Part shown: positions 1 through 11,377 of the stretch, one piece after another
Numbering within the stretch: position 1 is the first letter of the stretch
How the letters are laid out: each line of letters opens with the position of its first letter
Origin: Apoderus coryli
Taxonomy: Eukaryota > Arthropoda > Insecta > Coleoptera > Attelabidae
DNA length: 64,000 nt
Direction: 5' to 3'
Assembly (NCBI GenBank): GCA_911728435.2
Contig: OU452204.1
Span: forward strand, 17,980,001 to 18,044,000
Notes under the pieces: generated by a model
What the model saw: only the letters and a program-made list of their open reading frames with translations
What the model was told of the DNA's origin: nothing
The model's database searches: none
Position numbers and translations under genes: made by a program

Positions 1-500
1 ATAAACAATAATAATAATAATAAACATTTATTGCCCAATAATATAAATACCAATTACAGGACAAAATTAAATTGCAAATACAAACATATTATCGATTAAT
101 AACTCAATTAACACACTCATTATTATCCATAGTACCGTAAAATAAACACGTGAGATATTCTCTGAACCTTTAACATTAGCAAAAAATCCCAACCTCCAAC
201 ACTATCAGAAATAATTTCACATACATGTTAGCAATCATCCCCTGTAAAGTACATTCCGACGTGGTTCGCCTACGTCACACCAGACAAACAGGTATTTGTT
301 TACGATATAACAAGGGTGGCCGAACGAGTAATGAGAAGATTAGAAGATAAGAAAATGTAATAGAAGACAGATGTTAATAAGAGCTGTTAGAAATACGTTG
401 TTTTATGCGATGACACACACAAAATGATTTTGGGTGTGGTTTTGAGACTTTTATTAAATAATTTAATAATAATTAAGAATACTTTTTACATCAGAAGTGA

Positions 501-646
501 GATATTGTACTACGTGCTATAATAAACAATTATAAAATAGGGATATTGTTCTACGTGCTACAATAAACAATTATAAAATCTGAATAATGTGCCACAATAA
601 ACAATTATAAAATTGTACTACGAGTGTTGTAAATAAACAATAAATT
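501..646. repeat. ~41-bp tandem repeats in an LTR-element-like leader
   Basis: Three to four degenerate units of about 41 bp, each containing a gatattgt.ctacgtgct segment followed by aataaacaattataaaat, start near 501, 542, 583 and 614. They sit just 5' of a gag-like reading frame (690-886), and a catcagaagtgag segment lies at about 488-500. This layout resembles the leader of an LTR retrotransposon, but no LTR pair is visible in the window. Confidence 0.5.
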
Positions 647-689
647 TATTTTTAGAATAAAATAATTGTTAGTTAACTTTTAACTAAAA

Positions 690-886
690 ATGTCGGAAGA
701 AATTCGTGATAGTGAATGAAGAATGAATAGTCGGAAGTTGGTGAGGCTGATCGGGAAGCCGAGATGACTTCACGCAGTGATAAAAAACGTAAACTAGAGT
801 GGCAAGAAACGCTTATTAATCTTGTTGCCACCCAACAGCAACAACTTGCAGAGCTAACGCGACAGTCGCGAATTGCTGCAAAGTAG
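690..886 (+). pseudogene. gag-like N-terminal fragment of an LTR retrotransposon
   Basis: An ATG at 690 opens a short frame that hits a stop after 9 codons. From 743 a second frame reads a basic, Gln-rich stretch containing TLINLVATQQQQLAELTRQS, then stops at 884. The Gln-rich helix near the N-terminus is typical of gag proteins of insect Gypsy/BEL-type elements. The frame break and the abrupt switch into an opposite-strand LINE at about 890 show a dead, truncated piece. The family assignment is an inference; nothing further of a pol gene follows. Confidence 0.4.
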
Positions 887-889
887 TTT

Positions 890-1690
890 GGGGTTGTTTT
901 AGGCTGTAGGAGCAATCGCTTAAAAAACTGAACTTGCACCCGCTCGATTACATCAGGGTATCTAAGACCCCATACTACCGCGCAATTCATTAATATGCTC
1001 AAAATCAGCGAGTTATATAATTGCATTCTGGCTTTCCACGATGTTAGTCGAGAATTCGCCATTAGTCCCAAAACCCTGCCCGTAGCTTGAGTTGCCTTGG
1101 TGGACATAACCGCAGCTGCCTTCGGAAAAAGGGATGAAGCAGAGAAAGTTATCCCCAAGTAAACAAATTCTCTCACCATTTCAATGGGGTTTGACAAATA
1201 TTTGAAGTTTCCACTGACAGCCCCAAAACCTCCTCTCTGAAAACACATTATTTTGGTTTTTGCGACATTGACCTCGAGTTTATTAATCTGACAATAGCTC
1301 TCAAGATTCCTTAAGCAGCGGCTCACCCCAATTTCAGAATCAGAGAGAATAACTAGGTCGTCTGCATATAGCAAGATGTTAATGTTTGTATCATGGTCAA
1401 ACTCCCGGCGACCCATTTTCTTTAAAAAAACGGTCTATATCAGCCAAAAATAGTGAAAACAAAAGGGGGCTCAAAGAATCTCCCTGCAAAACGCCCTGGG
1501 TGATACCAAAATACTTAGTAAATTCATTTTTCACCTTGACTTTAAAAGCAGCACTCTTGTAGAAGTTTATCAGAGTATTAATAATATTAGAGGACAGGCC
1601 CATGTCGTATAATTTCTGCCACATAAGAGGATGATCTAGCAGGTCAAAGGCTCTACGAAAGTCGACAAATATAGCGAACACTTTGCGCTT
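890..1690 (-). pseudogene. LINE reverse transcriptase fragment
   Basis: The minus strand encodes the middle and C-terminal parts of a non-LTR reverse transcriptase. Block 1681-1397 carries the VDFRRAFD motif and GVLQGDSLSPLLFSL. After a frame change, block 1416-890 carries the catalytic LLYADDLVIL box and the thumb region with an NCAVVWG-like motif. The two blocks are in different frames, so the copy is inactive. It has no start, endonuclease or 3' tail. It lies 3' of the last visible exon of gene A, so it is either in that gene's next intron or beyond its end. Confidence 0.75.
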
Positions 1691-2128
1691 TTTCAGTCTG
1701 AGATTTGTGAATAGGACAAATTTTGGCTAATTTACAACCCTCAGGAAAAGTTCTCGACATAATGTTGGTATCAACTTCCGGCACAACCGGAAATGGGAAA
1801 AATATCACAAATCTAAATAAAATTTTCAAAACAATGTATGTACGTAGGTAGGTATATTCTCAGAAAAATAATGTTTATTTTTCTGAGGGTATATTATTAA
1901 AATTATTTTAACACAAAAATTTAGCACAGAACTTTTGAGCAAGGTCGACATGGTGATAAGATAATTATTGTAATAATGGCTGCTTGCTAATGGTAATGTT
2001 ATGTTAATCAGAATTATATTATGTCGTTAGTTTGATTATATTCTCTACACGTACATATTTAATTTGTCCTATTAAATTAAATATTTAAATGGTTAGAATT
2101 AAATTCTAAAAATGTGGATAAATCTTAC

Positions 2129-5100
2129 CAATTCAATCGATTGGGTATTGCTAACTGGTAGACTAATTTTCGGCAACAATGTGTGGAAAAATATAATAAC
2201 GCACATGTTGTACACTCGGATGCCTTGAAGACAACGAAATTTCGCCACTTCCGGTGAATTATTAATGGTGGTTAGCTTTTGCCAGCCTTTAACCACAGAG
2301 AATGAAGCAAAAAAATTTCCATAACCGTTATTCGTCAATTTTTTATACACCTCTGGTGGTTGATAACGCGCCCATATTTCGTATAGGTTTGCAACCAAGA
2401 CAAACACCAGGTACGTGGCCAAAATGATCCTAAAATTACAAAAATAAATCTGCAGAACATGATGTGACCTTTAAAAGCTGTTGTTTTGTTTTTCTATAAA
2501 ATAACGATAACGATTTCACCTGGCAGTTGCCCTAAAATAGAAAATGAATGTTTGCGCAAGTCCTTAAGCTGTTGAAGCTTTTCCAAGAATCGAAAAGACG
2601 TTAAAGATGACATCCTTACACATCAAAAACTGATGAAAATAATGCAAATCTGAATAAATAAGAACCAAAACATCACAACAGCTTTTAAAGCTGTTGTGTT
2701 GTTTTCCCATAAAATAACGATAACGATTTCACCTGGCAATTGCGCTAAAATAGAAAATGAATGTTTGCGCAAGTCTTTAAGCTGTTGAAGCTTTTCCAAG
2801 AATCGAAAAGACGTTAAGGATGACATCCTTACACATCAAAAACTGATGAAAATAATGCAAATCTGAATAAATAAGAACCAAAGCTCTGATGGTGTGCAGG
2901 AGTCTAGCAGGCAAGACATGGGGCTGTAAACCCAAAACACTGCGGTGGATGTACACCATGATTGTGATACCTATCATGACCTATGGGACCATAGCAGAAC
3001 ACTTGATATGATAGAAAGCCTAGCATGCATATGCCTGGGGCTATGAGAACGCGCACAGCTAGGGCATTAGAGATCATTACGAATCTCACATCTCTGCATT
3101 TGAGACCACACTCAGACCGTCTCGGGAGGGGCTGGCGATTGGAGAATTAAGAATCAGAGAGCCTGGACATCTCTGATTAAACACATTAAACGAGGAAGCC
3201 AAGTTAGCAAAAAAGGGGGTGTCAACCTCTTTTGTAGAGTCTGAACCGTTCTGCGACTTAGGGAAACACACCTACAAGAAGAAGTTCAGAATTAAGGAGG
3301 ACACAGACACAGCAATACCCTGGCGAAATCTTCCTGGACACTCCAAGGAGTAACTTCAATCATGAAAGATCCAAAATCTGTTTGGATATCAGTAAGAATG
3401 GGCTACGTATTAGGATTTCTTCCGCTATTGGAGTTCATAAGATTTCTAGAACTTGATGGAGAGTTGTAACTTGAGACACAGATCAAAAGTAACTCAAGAG
3501 AGGGGGACACAATATACCATCAGGTCTTAATCTTAACCTAACCTAAGCTTTCTTCATGTTTTATAAAAATACGCCAAACTTAACAATTTCAATACTCACC
3601 CACCGATAACATCAAGCAAATCGATTGGATATTTTGGTTCTGCTCTATCACATTCCACTTTTCCAATAGTTCCTTTCAGTCCTAAAGGACTGAATTTATT
3701 GTTATAACATTGAGTTAATTCCTTCAGGAATGCGGGATTGTTTTCATAATTACTTGTTCGATTTATTTGAGGACATCTCTCAGTGACACAAATCCAATGG
3801 CGTAGTATGGAATGATTATAATTCCAGAGCTCTGAGGAAACTGTCTGGATAGAAAATTCAGTTATGCTACGATCAGTAGTGTATAAACCAGTATGTACCT
3901 GTATTGTTGTCCAAACTTCAGATACATTGGTTTGATCGATAGGTTCCACATGATATTCGAAATTACAATACAGAGCTTCGTTGTCCCATAACATACATTT
4001 GTCGTAATTGTCTATATGAAAGACGTGAGGCATCTGCGCATATCCCTTTTTGTTGACTACACATTGACCATTTTATTATTGAATATTTAATTAAATCTGT
4101 GATCGTGTCGTGAATAAAATGGCAGGGGGGAGCTATTTTAAGGGCGCCCAACGATTTGTGTAAAAAATAACCAGAACATTGTTAGACAGAATTGAAAGGA
4201 TCAACATTAAAAGCGCGATGTGTTATTTCAAATTTGTCACGTTTTGACTTTTGGAAAACGCCTGATAAACAAACTTAATTTTAAAACACTTTCTTTTTTA
4301 CATAATACAACCAATTTTGGTTTATTCTGGCTCATTTTCTACGAGATGACGATAACTCGAAGAGCGAGAGAAGTCACTTTCAGGGTATAACTCTCAATGA
4401 TCTTTTTGAGGGTAAGCCATAAGCGGCTTGTTAACTACACTCGTTATTATAGTTAACAAGATATCCCTTTGGGATTTCCCAGTCGTTGTGTGGTAGTTTT
4501 ATCTATGAAAAAAGTCATTGAGGGTTATAAAAAAAATGAAAAAAAAAATCAAGAAAAAAAATTTCAAGGAAAAAGAAATGTTTCAAAAAAAAAAATAAAA
4601 AAAAAAAAAATTTCAAAAAAAAAAAATTTCAAAAAAAAAATTAAAAAAAAAAATTAAAAAAAAAAATTAGAAAAAAAAAATTTTCAAAAAAAAAATTTTC
4701 AAAAAAAAATTTTCAAAAAAAAAAATAAAAAAAAATGTTCAAAAAAAAAATTTCTAAAAAAAAAATTTTCAAAAAAATAATTCAAAAATTAATTAAAAAA
4801 AAGTATTGCCAGAGCTGAAAATTTGAAAATGTTTCTATTATTGAAAATAAATAGAAACATTTTTGAGTTACCCCGTAGATAACTCTAGGAGATTATAGTT
4901 TAACTTTCAAAGAAACCTTGAATTGAAACCCAAAGAAATCAAAAAATTATTCAAAATATTACACTAACACTCGTTATTATAGTTAATTACAAGATGCCCA
5001 TCATGAAGCTTTGGAAAAACGATATTTTGAATATTTGGAACTTGGCAGACAGGCACAGTATTAGCTTAGTATCCTTTATGGTTTCAGGAATGGTGATAAA

Positions 5101-8100
5101 ATACAAGCACCAATGAACGTTCATGCGAAAATGCCCTGGACACCCGTCAAGTTGGTACCAAGCTTGTCTTCGCATATCGAATGGAATGGCTAAGTAAGGT
5201 ACCGGCACTCTTAAGCAGACCCTAATCATTTTAACTCGTCCATTGTTTGGCGCTGGGGAGAGTTTCCATTACACTACAACTCTGACTTGGGTGCCGGCCC
5301 ACGAAGGGTAGTGGGAAGCAAAACAACTGACCAACTTGTAAAAGAAGGGGCTAATATTTTTTTTCAGTTTCACGGTATAACTGTCAATGATCTTTTTGAG
5401 GTTAAACCATGGGCGGCTTGTTAACTATTATAACGAGCGCTGCTTTGGCAAAAACATACGACTTCTTGCTCCGAAAACGTTGCTATTGCGTATTTTGCCG
5501 AATTATCTACGAAATGAAAGCATCTACTTTGTGGTCAAGTTATTCGATCCTAAGAGCAACTCTTAATGCAAAAGATGATATGGACAATTCCAAATACCCA
5601 AAAATTACGACGGCTATAAAGCGAACAAGTCAAAAGTTAATTTAAGTTGAAAAACTTACCATTTTGTGAAAAAAAAAATTTTTTTTCTTTAATAAAAACA
5701 AGATTTGTCTAATTGACTATGATGATGAGGAGGCATGATAGCCTCGAAACATGTCTGACTGAATTTCTATAGATTGAATACATGTACGAATATTTTCTCC
5801 ATATTTAAGTGTAAAAGTAATAATTTTATGACATTTTTGTCATTTATCTAAATTTAATAAATTTTTGTTTTGTTTTAGACATCAGCTATTTTTTTTTTTA
5901 AGTATCGGATTTTGTTCATTTTTCTTCTCTTTGGAGACATATTTTATATTTCAAATCTTCTAGGCCAAGTTCTTGTTTTATTATAAAATTTATTTTGCCC
6001 CCTTTTCTACTATTTACGAACCCCTATGTAAACACAATTGTTATGCTGCATGTTGTAGGTTATCTTATATCAAAGCTACATATAAGTAGCCAATTTTTCT
6101 GTTATATTTGAAACAACATTTTTTTTTCGTTTTTAACCCTTTTTCGAACGCCTGTGTGAACCAGTTCATTTATGTTACATTTTTTAGGTTATATTCTATC
6201 ACAACTACGAAACATTATTCCGTCCGAATAAGTTTAGGAAGTAGGTATATATGTTTTTATTTTGACCCCTTTTACACTATTTACGAACGCCTATGAAAAC
6301 AAGTTAATTATAACACACTTTTTAGGTTATATTCTATCAAAGCTATAAATAACTAGTCAATATTTCTGCTATGTTTAAGAAATTCGTTTTTTCTAACCTT
6401 TTTACCCCATTTTACACTTTTTTCGAATGTCAATGTGGTCTGTATGCACGAAAACGCAAAAACCGCTAAACAGATTTTAACCAAATTTGGTACAAAAATA
6501 CTGTTGGACATGGCAAGGACCTGATTTGATTTTGGGAAACATTGAGAGTAGGCAAGGGGTTTAAAAGAGGGTTCAAAAATTAAAAAAAATCATAGTTCTT
6601 AAACTTATCCGAAATACTGCATAATTTTTTACGCATTTAATTGAATATAACCTAAAATATTTAACATAAAATATTAGACCACATTGGCGTTCAAAAATAG
6701 TGTAAAATGGGGTAAAAAATATTTAAAAAAAACGTACTTCTTAAACATAACAGAAATATTAACTAATTATTTATAGATTTAATAGAATATAACCTATAAA
6801 ATGTGTCATAAATAACCTTTTTTCATAGGCGTTCGTAAATAGTGGAAAAGGGGTCAAAACATAAAAAATATATATTTCCTAAACTTATTCGAAATATGGA
6901 ATAATTTTTTATAGTTGTGATAGAATATAACCTAAAAAATGTTACATAAAAGAATTGGTTCACACAGGCGTTCGAAAATATTCTAAAAAAAGGGTCAAAA
7001 ACGAAGAAAAAAATGTTTTCCAAATATACCAGAGAAATTGGTTATTTATATATCATAGCTTTGATATAAGATAACCTAAAAAATGCAGCATAAAATTTTT
7101 ATTTACATAGGCGTTCGTAAATAGTAGAAAAAGGGGTAAAATAACAAAAAATTAAATGTAAATTTTTTTATAAATAACTAGTTGAATTGGTGTTAAAAAT
7201 ACACGACAAAAATTAATGTACCATAGGCGTCCGTGAAAATTCTATAAAAGGGTCAGAAAAAATTTGTCTCCGTGATAACTCAAAAACCACTTTTTAACGG
7301 ATTTTAACCACATTTGGTACGAAAATACTGCAGGATATTTATAGGTGGTGATTAACATTGAGCGTAGGCAAGAGGTTTTAAAGAGGGTTCAAAAATTTAA
7401 AAAATCATAGTTCTTAAACTTATCCGAAATATTGAATAATTTTTTTGTGCGTTTAATTAAACATAACCTAAAATATTTAACCTAAACAATTAGACCACAT
7501 TGACATTCGAAAAGTGTAAAATAGGGTAAAAAGCTTAGAAAAAACGAATTTCTTAAACATAGCAGAAATATTGACTAGTTATTTATAGCTTTGCTAGAAT
7601 ATAACCTAAAAAATGTGTTATAAATAACTTGTTTTCACAGGCGTTCGTAAATAGTGTAAAAGGAGTCAAAATAAAAACATATATACTTCCTAAACTTATT
7701 CGGAATATGGAATAATTTTTTATAGTTGTGATAGAATATAACCTAAAAAATGTTACATAAAAGAATTGGTTCACACAGGCGTTCGAAAATAGTCTAAAAA
7801 AGGGTCAAAAACGAAAAAAAAATGTTTTCCAAATATACCAGAAAAATTGGTTATTTATATATCATAGCTTTGATATAAGATAACCTAAAAAATGCAGCAT
7901 AAAATTTTTATTTACATAGGCGTTCGTAAATAGTAGAAAAAGGGGTAGAATAAAAAAAAATTAAAATGTAAAAAAATTTATATTTAACTAGTTGAATTGG
8001 TGTTAAAAATACACGACAAAAATTAATGTACCATAGGCGTCCGTGAAAATTCTATAAAAGGGTCAGAAAAAATTTGTATCGGTGATAACTCAAAAACCAC

Positions 8101-9441
8101 TTTTTAACGGATTTTAACCACATTTGGTACGAAAATACTGCAGGATATTTATAGGTGGTGATTAACATTGAGCGTAGGCAAGGGGTTTTAAAGAGGGCTC
8201 AAAAATTTAAAAAATCATAGTTCTTAAACTTATCCGAAATATTGAACAATTTTTTTGTGCGTTTAATTAAACATTACCTAAAATATTTAACCTAATCAAT
8301 TAGACCACATTGACATTCGAAAAAAGTGTAAAATAGGGTAAAATGGTTAGAAAAAACGAATTTCTTAAACATAGCAGAAATATTGACTAGTTATTTATAC
8401 CTTTGATAGAATATAACCTAAAAAATGTGTTATAAATAACTTGTTTTCACAGGCGTTCGTAAATAGTGTAAAAGGGGTCAAAATAAAAACATATATACTT
8501 CCTAAACTTATTCGGAATACGGAATAATTTTTCGTAGTTATGATAGAATATAACCTAAAAAATGTTACATAAATGAACTGGTTCACACAGGCGTTCGAAA
8601 AAGGGTCAAAAACGAAAAAAAAAAAATGTTTTTCCAAATATAACAGAAAAATTGGCTACTTATATATAGCTTTGATATAAGATAACCTACAACATGCAGC
8701 ATAACAATTTTGTTTACATAGGGGTTCGTAAATAGTAGAAAAAGGGTCAAAATAAATTTTATAATAAAACTAAAAGAAATCAATTATTTTGCGTACAAGA
8801 ACTTGGTCTAGAAGATCTCAAATATAAAATATTTACGTATAAAGAGTGCTAAACTGACTGCGTTTTACCACTTCACCAAAACACTTCTTTTAAATCTTAA
8901 GTTTTAATTCTCTCCTGAGGATGCTAACATTGTTAGTGAAACGCGCGTCGAGATTTAAAAGAAGTGTTTTGGTGAAGTGGTAAAACGCAGTCAGTTTAGT
9001 GTTCTACGCCAAAGGTTCTACTCATAGATTATGTATAAAGAGTGCCTTCAAAGAGAAAAAAATTAACAAAACCCGATACTTAAAAAAATAGCTGATGTCT
9101 AAAACAAAACAAAAATTTATTAAATTTAGATAAATGACAAAAAGGTCATAAAATTATTACTTTTACGCTTAAATATGGAGAGCTATTCGGGCCTCGAGGG
9201 CAACAGTTTATTTATGTATAAAATGACCAAAAACAAGTATTTCCGATGAATTAAAAAAAAAAAAAAATCATGAAACTAATAGTCTCCATATATACATATA
9301 TTACATATATGATATGGAGAGCGAAAAATAACAGTAAAAAGTGGGTAACATACCTGGTATTTCAGCATAGCAATTATCTAAAATAGTGAAATAGAAAATT
9401 GTCGCGCAGATAACATTTTTGAATAGTATCTTAGGCATCAT
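2129..9441 (-). CDS. NRF-6-like membrane acyltransferase (gene A), 5' part, runs off left edge
   Basis: Exons read on the minus strand: 9354-9441 (ATG, signal peptide), 3899-4056, 3600-3844, 2129-2429; 264 codons in all, with phases 1, 0, 2, 0. Exon 1 gives a hydrophobic signal sequence ending CYAEIPG. Exons 2-3 give the NRF domain, with Cys residues in YDKCMLWDNEALYCNFEYH and a CVTERCPQINRT segment. Exon 4 starts the acyltransferase-3 domain: a first membrane helix, then an R-x10-H motif in GIRVYNMCVIIFFH, the known signature of this family. Family members (nose resistant to fluoxetine 6, C. elegans nrf-6) are multi-pass membrane proteins proposed to transfer acyl groups or move lipids. The remaining membrane exons are not found in 1-2128, so the gene either continues off the window or is truncated. 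It is a tandem paralog of gene B (11378-29735), with identical exon sizes from exon 2 on. Splice sites were chosen by phase and by match to gene B. Confidence 0.85.
2470..2882. repeat. Tandem duplication of ~210 bp in gene A intron
   Basis: Two nearly identical copies lie head to tail, about 2470-2680 and 2684-2882. Both contain aaaataacgataacgatttc, a segment with gcttttccaagaatcgaaaa and the end ctgaataaataagaacc. They differ by a handful of substitutions, so the duplication is fairly recent. No function is recognised. The pair lies between gene A exons 3 and 4. Confidence 0.85.
2883..3540 (+). mobile_element. 3' end of a LINE (ORF2 C-terminus) in gene A intron
   Basis: The plus strand shows broken pieces of a LINE ORF2: LAGKTWGCKPKTLRWMYTMI followed by PIMTYG (2890-2990), the region after the RT palm. 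Near 3398-3470 is the typical last segment, GFLPLLEFIRFLELDGEL, with a stop. Several stops and frame changes lie between. A related tail occurs in the corresponding intron of gene B (23200-23680). Confidence 0.6.
3845..3898 (-). other. 54-bp intron, in frame and stop-free, in gene A
   Basis: Between codons for ..VWTTIQ and TVSSELW lies a 54-bp stretch that begins GTACAT and ends ATCCAG on the minus strand. It keeps the frame open with 18 extra codons. Gene B has an intron at exactly this position and phase (24097-27162), and NRF proteins have no matching insert here, so I read it as a very short intron rather than coding. Confidence 0.8.
4505..4800. repeat. A-rich microsatellite-like tract, (A)nTTTC
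   Basis: About 300 bp made of runs of 6-11 A interrupted by TTTC, TTTTC or T. On the plus strand it gives a spurious Lys/Phe-rich reading frame. It lies in intron 1 of gene A. The regular A-run/TTTC alternation suggests slippage expansion of a short unit. Confidence 0.9.
4985..5235 (-). pseudogene. DDE transposase remnant (Tc1/mariner-superfamily-like)
   Basis: The minus strand reads VPVPYLAIPFDMRRQAWYQL, continuing into DGCPGHFRMNV. This matches the region around the second catalytic Asp of a group of insect DDE transposases (WFQxDGAPxHF). The fragment is about 80 codons with no flanking domains. The C-terminal part of a similar transposase occurs at 20395-20510 on the plus strand. It lies in gene A intron 1, close to a LINE RNase H scrap at 5275-5350 (plus strand, LTWVPAHEG). 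Confidence 0.55.
5275..5350 (+). pseudogene. LINE RNase H scrap
   Basis: The plus strand reads LTWVPAHEG, then a stop, then a Lys-rich end with KKGA. This is the conserved His-containing segment of the RNase H domain found in several LINE clades. It is too short to assign further. Confidence 0.4.
5797..9180. mobile_element. 3.4-kb inverted-repeat structure with ~810-bp tandem units
   Basis: The outer arms are inverted copies: CTCCATATTTAAG at 5797 faces CTTAAATATGGAG ending at 9180. The match extends through TTTTGTTTTAGACATCAGCT and onward for several hundred bp (about 5797-6420 against 8390-9180, the latter carrying an extra insertion). The interior is built of a module containing GGCGTTCGTAAATAGTG followed by an AAAAGGGGTCAAAA-like end. 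The module recurs about every 115-145 bp within a larger ~810-bp unit; for example gataactcaaaaaccac recurs at about 7275 and 8083. The module orientation flips near 6500. No credible coding frame exists; Phe-rich minus-strand frames are by-products of the repeats. I cannot assign a superfamily. It fills much of intron 1 of gene A. Confidence 0.7.
8850..9032. mobile_element. 183-bp hairpin insertion with 13-bp target duplication
   Basis: A perfect 48-bp inverted repeat (8850-8897 and 8951-8998) with a 53-bp spacer, plus a 34-bp tail, is flanked by the direct repeat GTATAAAGAGTGC (8837-8849 and 9033-9045). It interrupts the right arm of the larger inverted structure; the left arm lacks it. The spacer includes gatgctaacattgttagtga and cgcgcgtcg. 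A 13-bp duplication with a one-sided tail is unlike a simple cut-and-paste MITE. Confidence 0.8.
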
Positions 9442-9976
9442 TAAATTATCAACAAGAGTACCTCGCAATAAACGAAACACTGAATAAATTTGGAAAACTG
9501 TTGATTGGTAGATTTTACAATAACATTACAAACTGTATATATAGTGTAGTATTTAATTATAGACATTGTTATAAAACTTTTTCGTGTTAACACCAAAATT
9601 ACTTAAAACAAATTTATGCCACCATTAGTCTAGTAAAAAGGTAGGTACGCTATAATTTCAGGTTTTGTTTGGTAATAATCAGTAGTCAGTTGTCATCAAT
9701 TTAGAATTTACACACACTGGCAAACATATTGAGATGATTTTTTACTTTGTTGACCCATATGGAGAGTATTGTGAACGCGCTAAAAACAAAATCAAAAGAA
9801 AGGACGAATATAAAAATATGCAGACAAACCTGTTCCAGATTTAAATAAATGTTTGATAAATATAAATAAAGGCAAATGCATAAAAGCAGAGCTTTTAATA
9901 ATACCTGTTATGAGACGTATTATGATTAATTTGCTAACAGGTAGCATAAAAGTAATTTGATTGACAGTTTCATAAA

Positions 9977-11127
9977 ATGTGTTATTATGAAGTAAAGATC
10001 ATAATAGAAAAGGCGACAGAATATAACCTTCCAATACACCTGGCATTCGTGGACTACGAGAAGGCATTCGACTCCGTGGAGCATTGGGCAAGATTAGAAG
10101 AAATAGACAAAGCACGAATAGACAAGAGTACAAGTACAAGAACCTTCTTAAAAATATATACCAAAAATCAAATGCAAAAATCAGGCTACATGAAGAAACA
10201 GACAGCATTGAAATCAAAAGAGGTATCAGACAAGGAGATACAATATCCCCCAAACCCTTTACCTTAGCTCTAGAAGGAATTTTCAAAAAACTTGAATGGG
10301 GAAATACGGGACTGAACATAAGCGGAGCCAAAATATCACACCTAAGATTTGCAGACGATATTGTTCTATTCGCGGACAACACAAAAGATCTTGAAAAAAT
10401 GCTTTCCGAATTAAACAGAGAATCTTCGAAAATCGGCCTAAAAATGAATAAAACAAAAACAAAGATAATGAGCCAAGACCGCAGGTACAAATAACAGTCG
10501 ACGCGCACATATTGGAGCATGTCCAAGAATATATATATCTGGGACCGCGAATAGAGATGGGAAAGGGTAATAAGGAGATAGAGATTGAAAGGAGAAGGAG
10601 ATTAGGATGGGCGGCGTTCGGCAAATTAGGCCATATACTTAAGGACAGAAATATACCACAATACCTTAGAACAAGAATATTTGAACAGTGCGTAATACCG
10701 GCAATAACATATGGAGCATAGACCTGGACTCTCACAAAGACAATGGTGAATAAACTGAGCACAACACAAAGAGCCATGGAAAGAGCTATGATAGGCGTAA
10801 CACTAAGAGACAGAAAGAGAAACGAATGGGTAAGACAAAGAACTAAAATCGAAGACATAATGGAGAAAGTCACAAGCCTGAAGTGGAATTTTGCAGGACA
10901 TGTAGCTCGCCTTAAGGACGACAGATGAAATAGCCGAATAATACGCTGAAGGCCATGGGAAGGAAAGAGAGAAAGAGGAAGACCAATTATGCGTTGGTAT
11001 GACGACATAAAGCGAGTGGCAGGATTTGGATGGACGAGAACAGCACAAAACAGAGAGAACTGGAGGAGAGGAAGGGAGGCCTATGCTCAATACTGGGCGC
11101 AACAAGGGGCTTGATGATGATGATGAA
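9977..11127 (+). mobile_element. RTE-like LINE, 5'-truncated, frame-broken
   Basis: The plus strand carries RT motifs in order: LAFVDYEKAFDSVEH (10040-10085), IKRGIRQGDTISP after a frame change (10210-10250), LRFADDIVLFADN (10340-10385), then a C-terminal part with WNFAGHVARLKDD and an RWYDDIKRVAG-like end, stopping near 11114. It ends in TGATGATGATGATG, the simple-repeat tail typical of RTE elements. Frame shifts and internal stops make it inactive. It lies between gene A exon 1 and gene B's last exon. Confidence 0.85.
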
Positions 11128-11328
11128 GTAGGTAAATATATTCTAGATACTAATTACGCTTTTTAAAGAAAACAATACTTAGGTGAGGTACCTACTTATA
11201 AACATAACCTCCTATATTTTATGCAGTTGACGAAGTAGGGATAAACCAATAAACGATTTATTTATTTATTTATTATCATCAAGCATTCATAATTGACAAT
11301 AAAACAAATAGATCATAAATAAAAGTTA

Positions 11329-11334
11329 TTTATT
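11329..11334 (-). promoter_or_regulatory. Candidate poly(A) signal of gene B
   Basis: AATAAA on the minus strand lies 44 bp past the stop codon of gene B. More copies follow at about 11250-11272, so the exact cleavage site is open. Confidence 0.45.
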
Positions 11335-11377
11335 TACATTGATTATCGAATATAGAAAATGTTATAAAATCAACAAC

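Noticed and set aside
240..357. Frame reading TWFAYVTPDKQVFVYDITRV up to a stop
   Set aside because: Looks like a protein C-terminus, but I could not place it in a family; too short to annotate.
2623..2977. Minus-strand frames in the tandem duplication as a gene
   Set aside because: The same frame is repeated in both copies and continues into LINE sequence of the other strand; no domain.
3596..4033. A single uninterrupted 145-codon exon in gene A
   Set aside because: It contains 18 codons absent from gene B at an exact intron position, bounded by GT and AG; I treat these as a short intron.
4469..4657. Lys-rich plus-strand reading frame
   Set aside because: Pure product of the A-rich tract; no domain and no codon structure.
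6700..8760. Regularly spaced short repeats as a CRISPR array
   Set aside because: Repeats are diverged, spacers are themselves repeated, units are nested in ~810-bp tandems, and the genome is eukaryotic.
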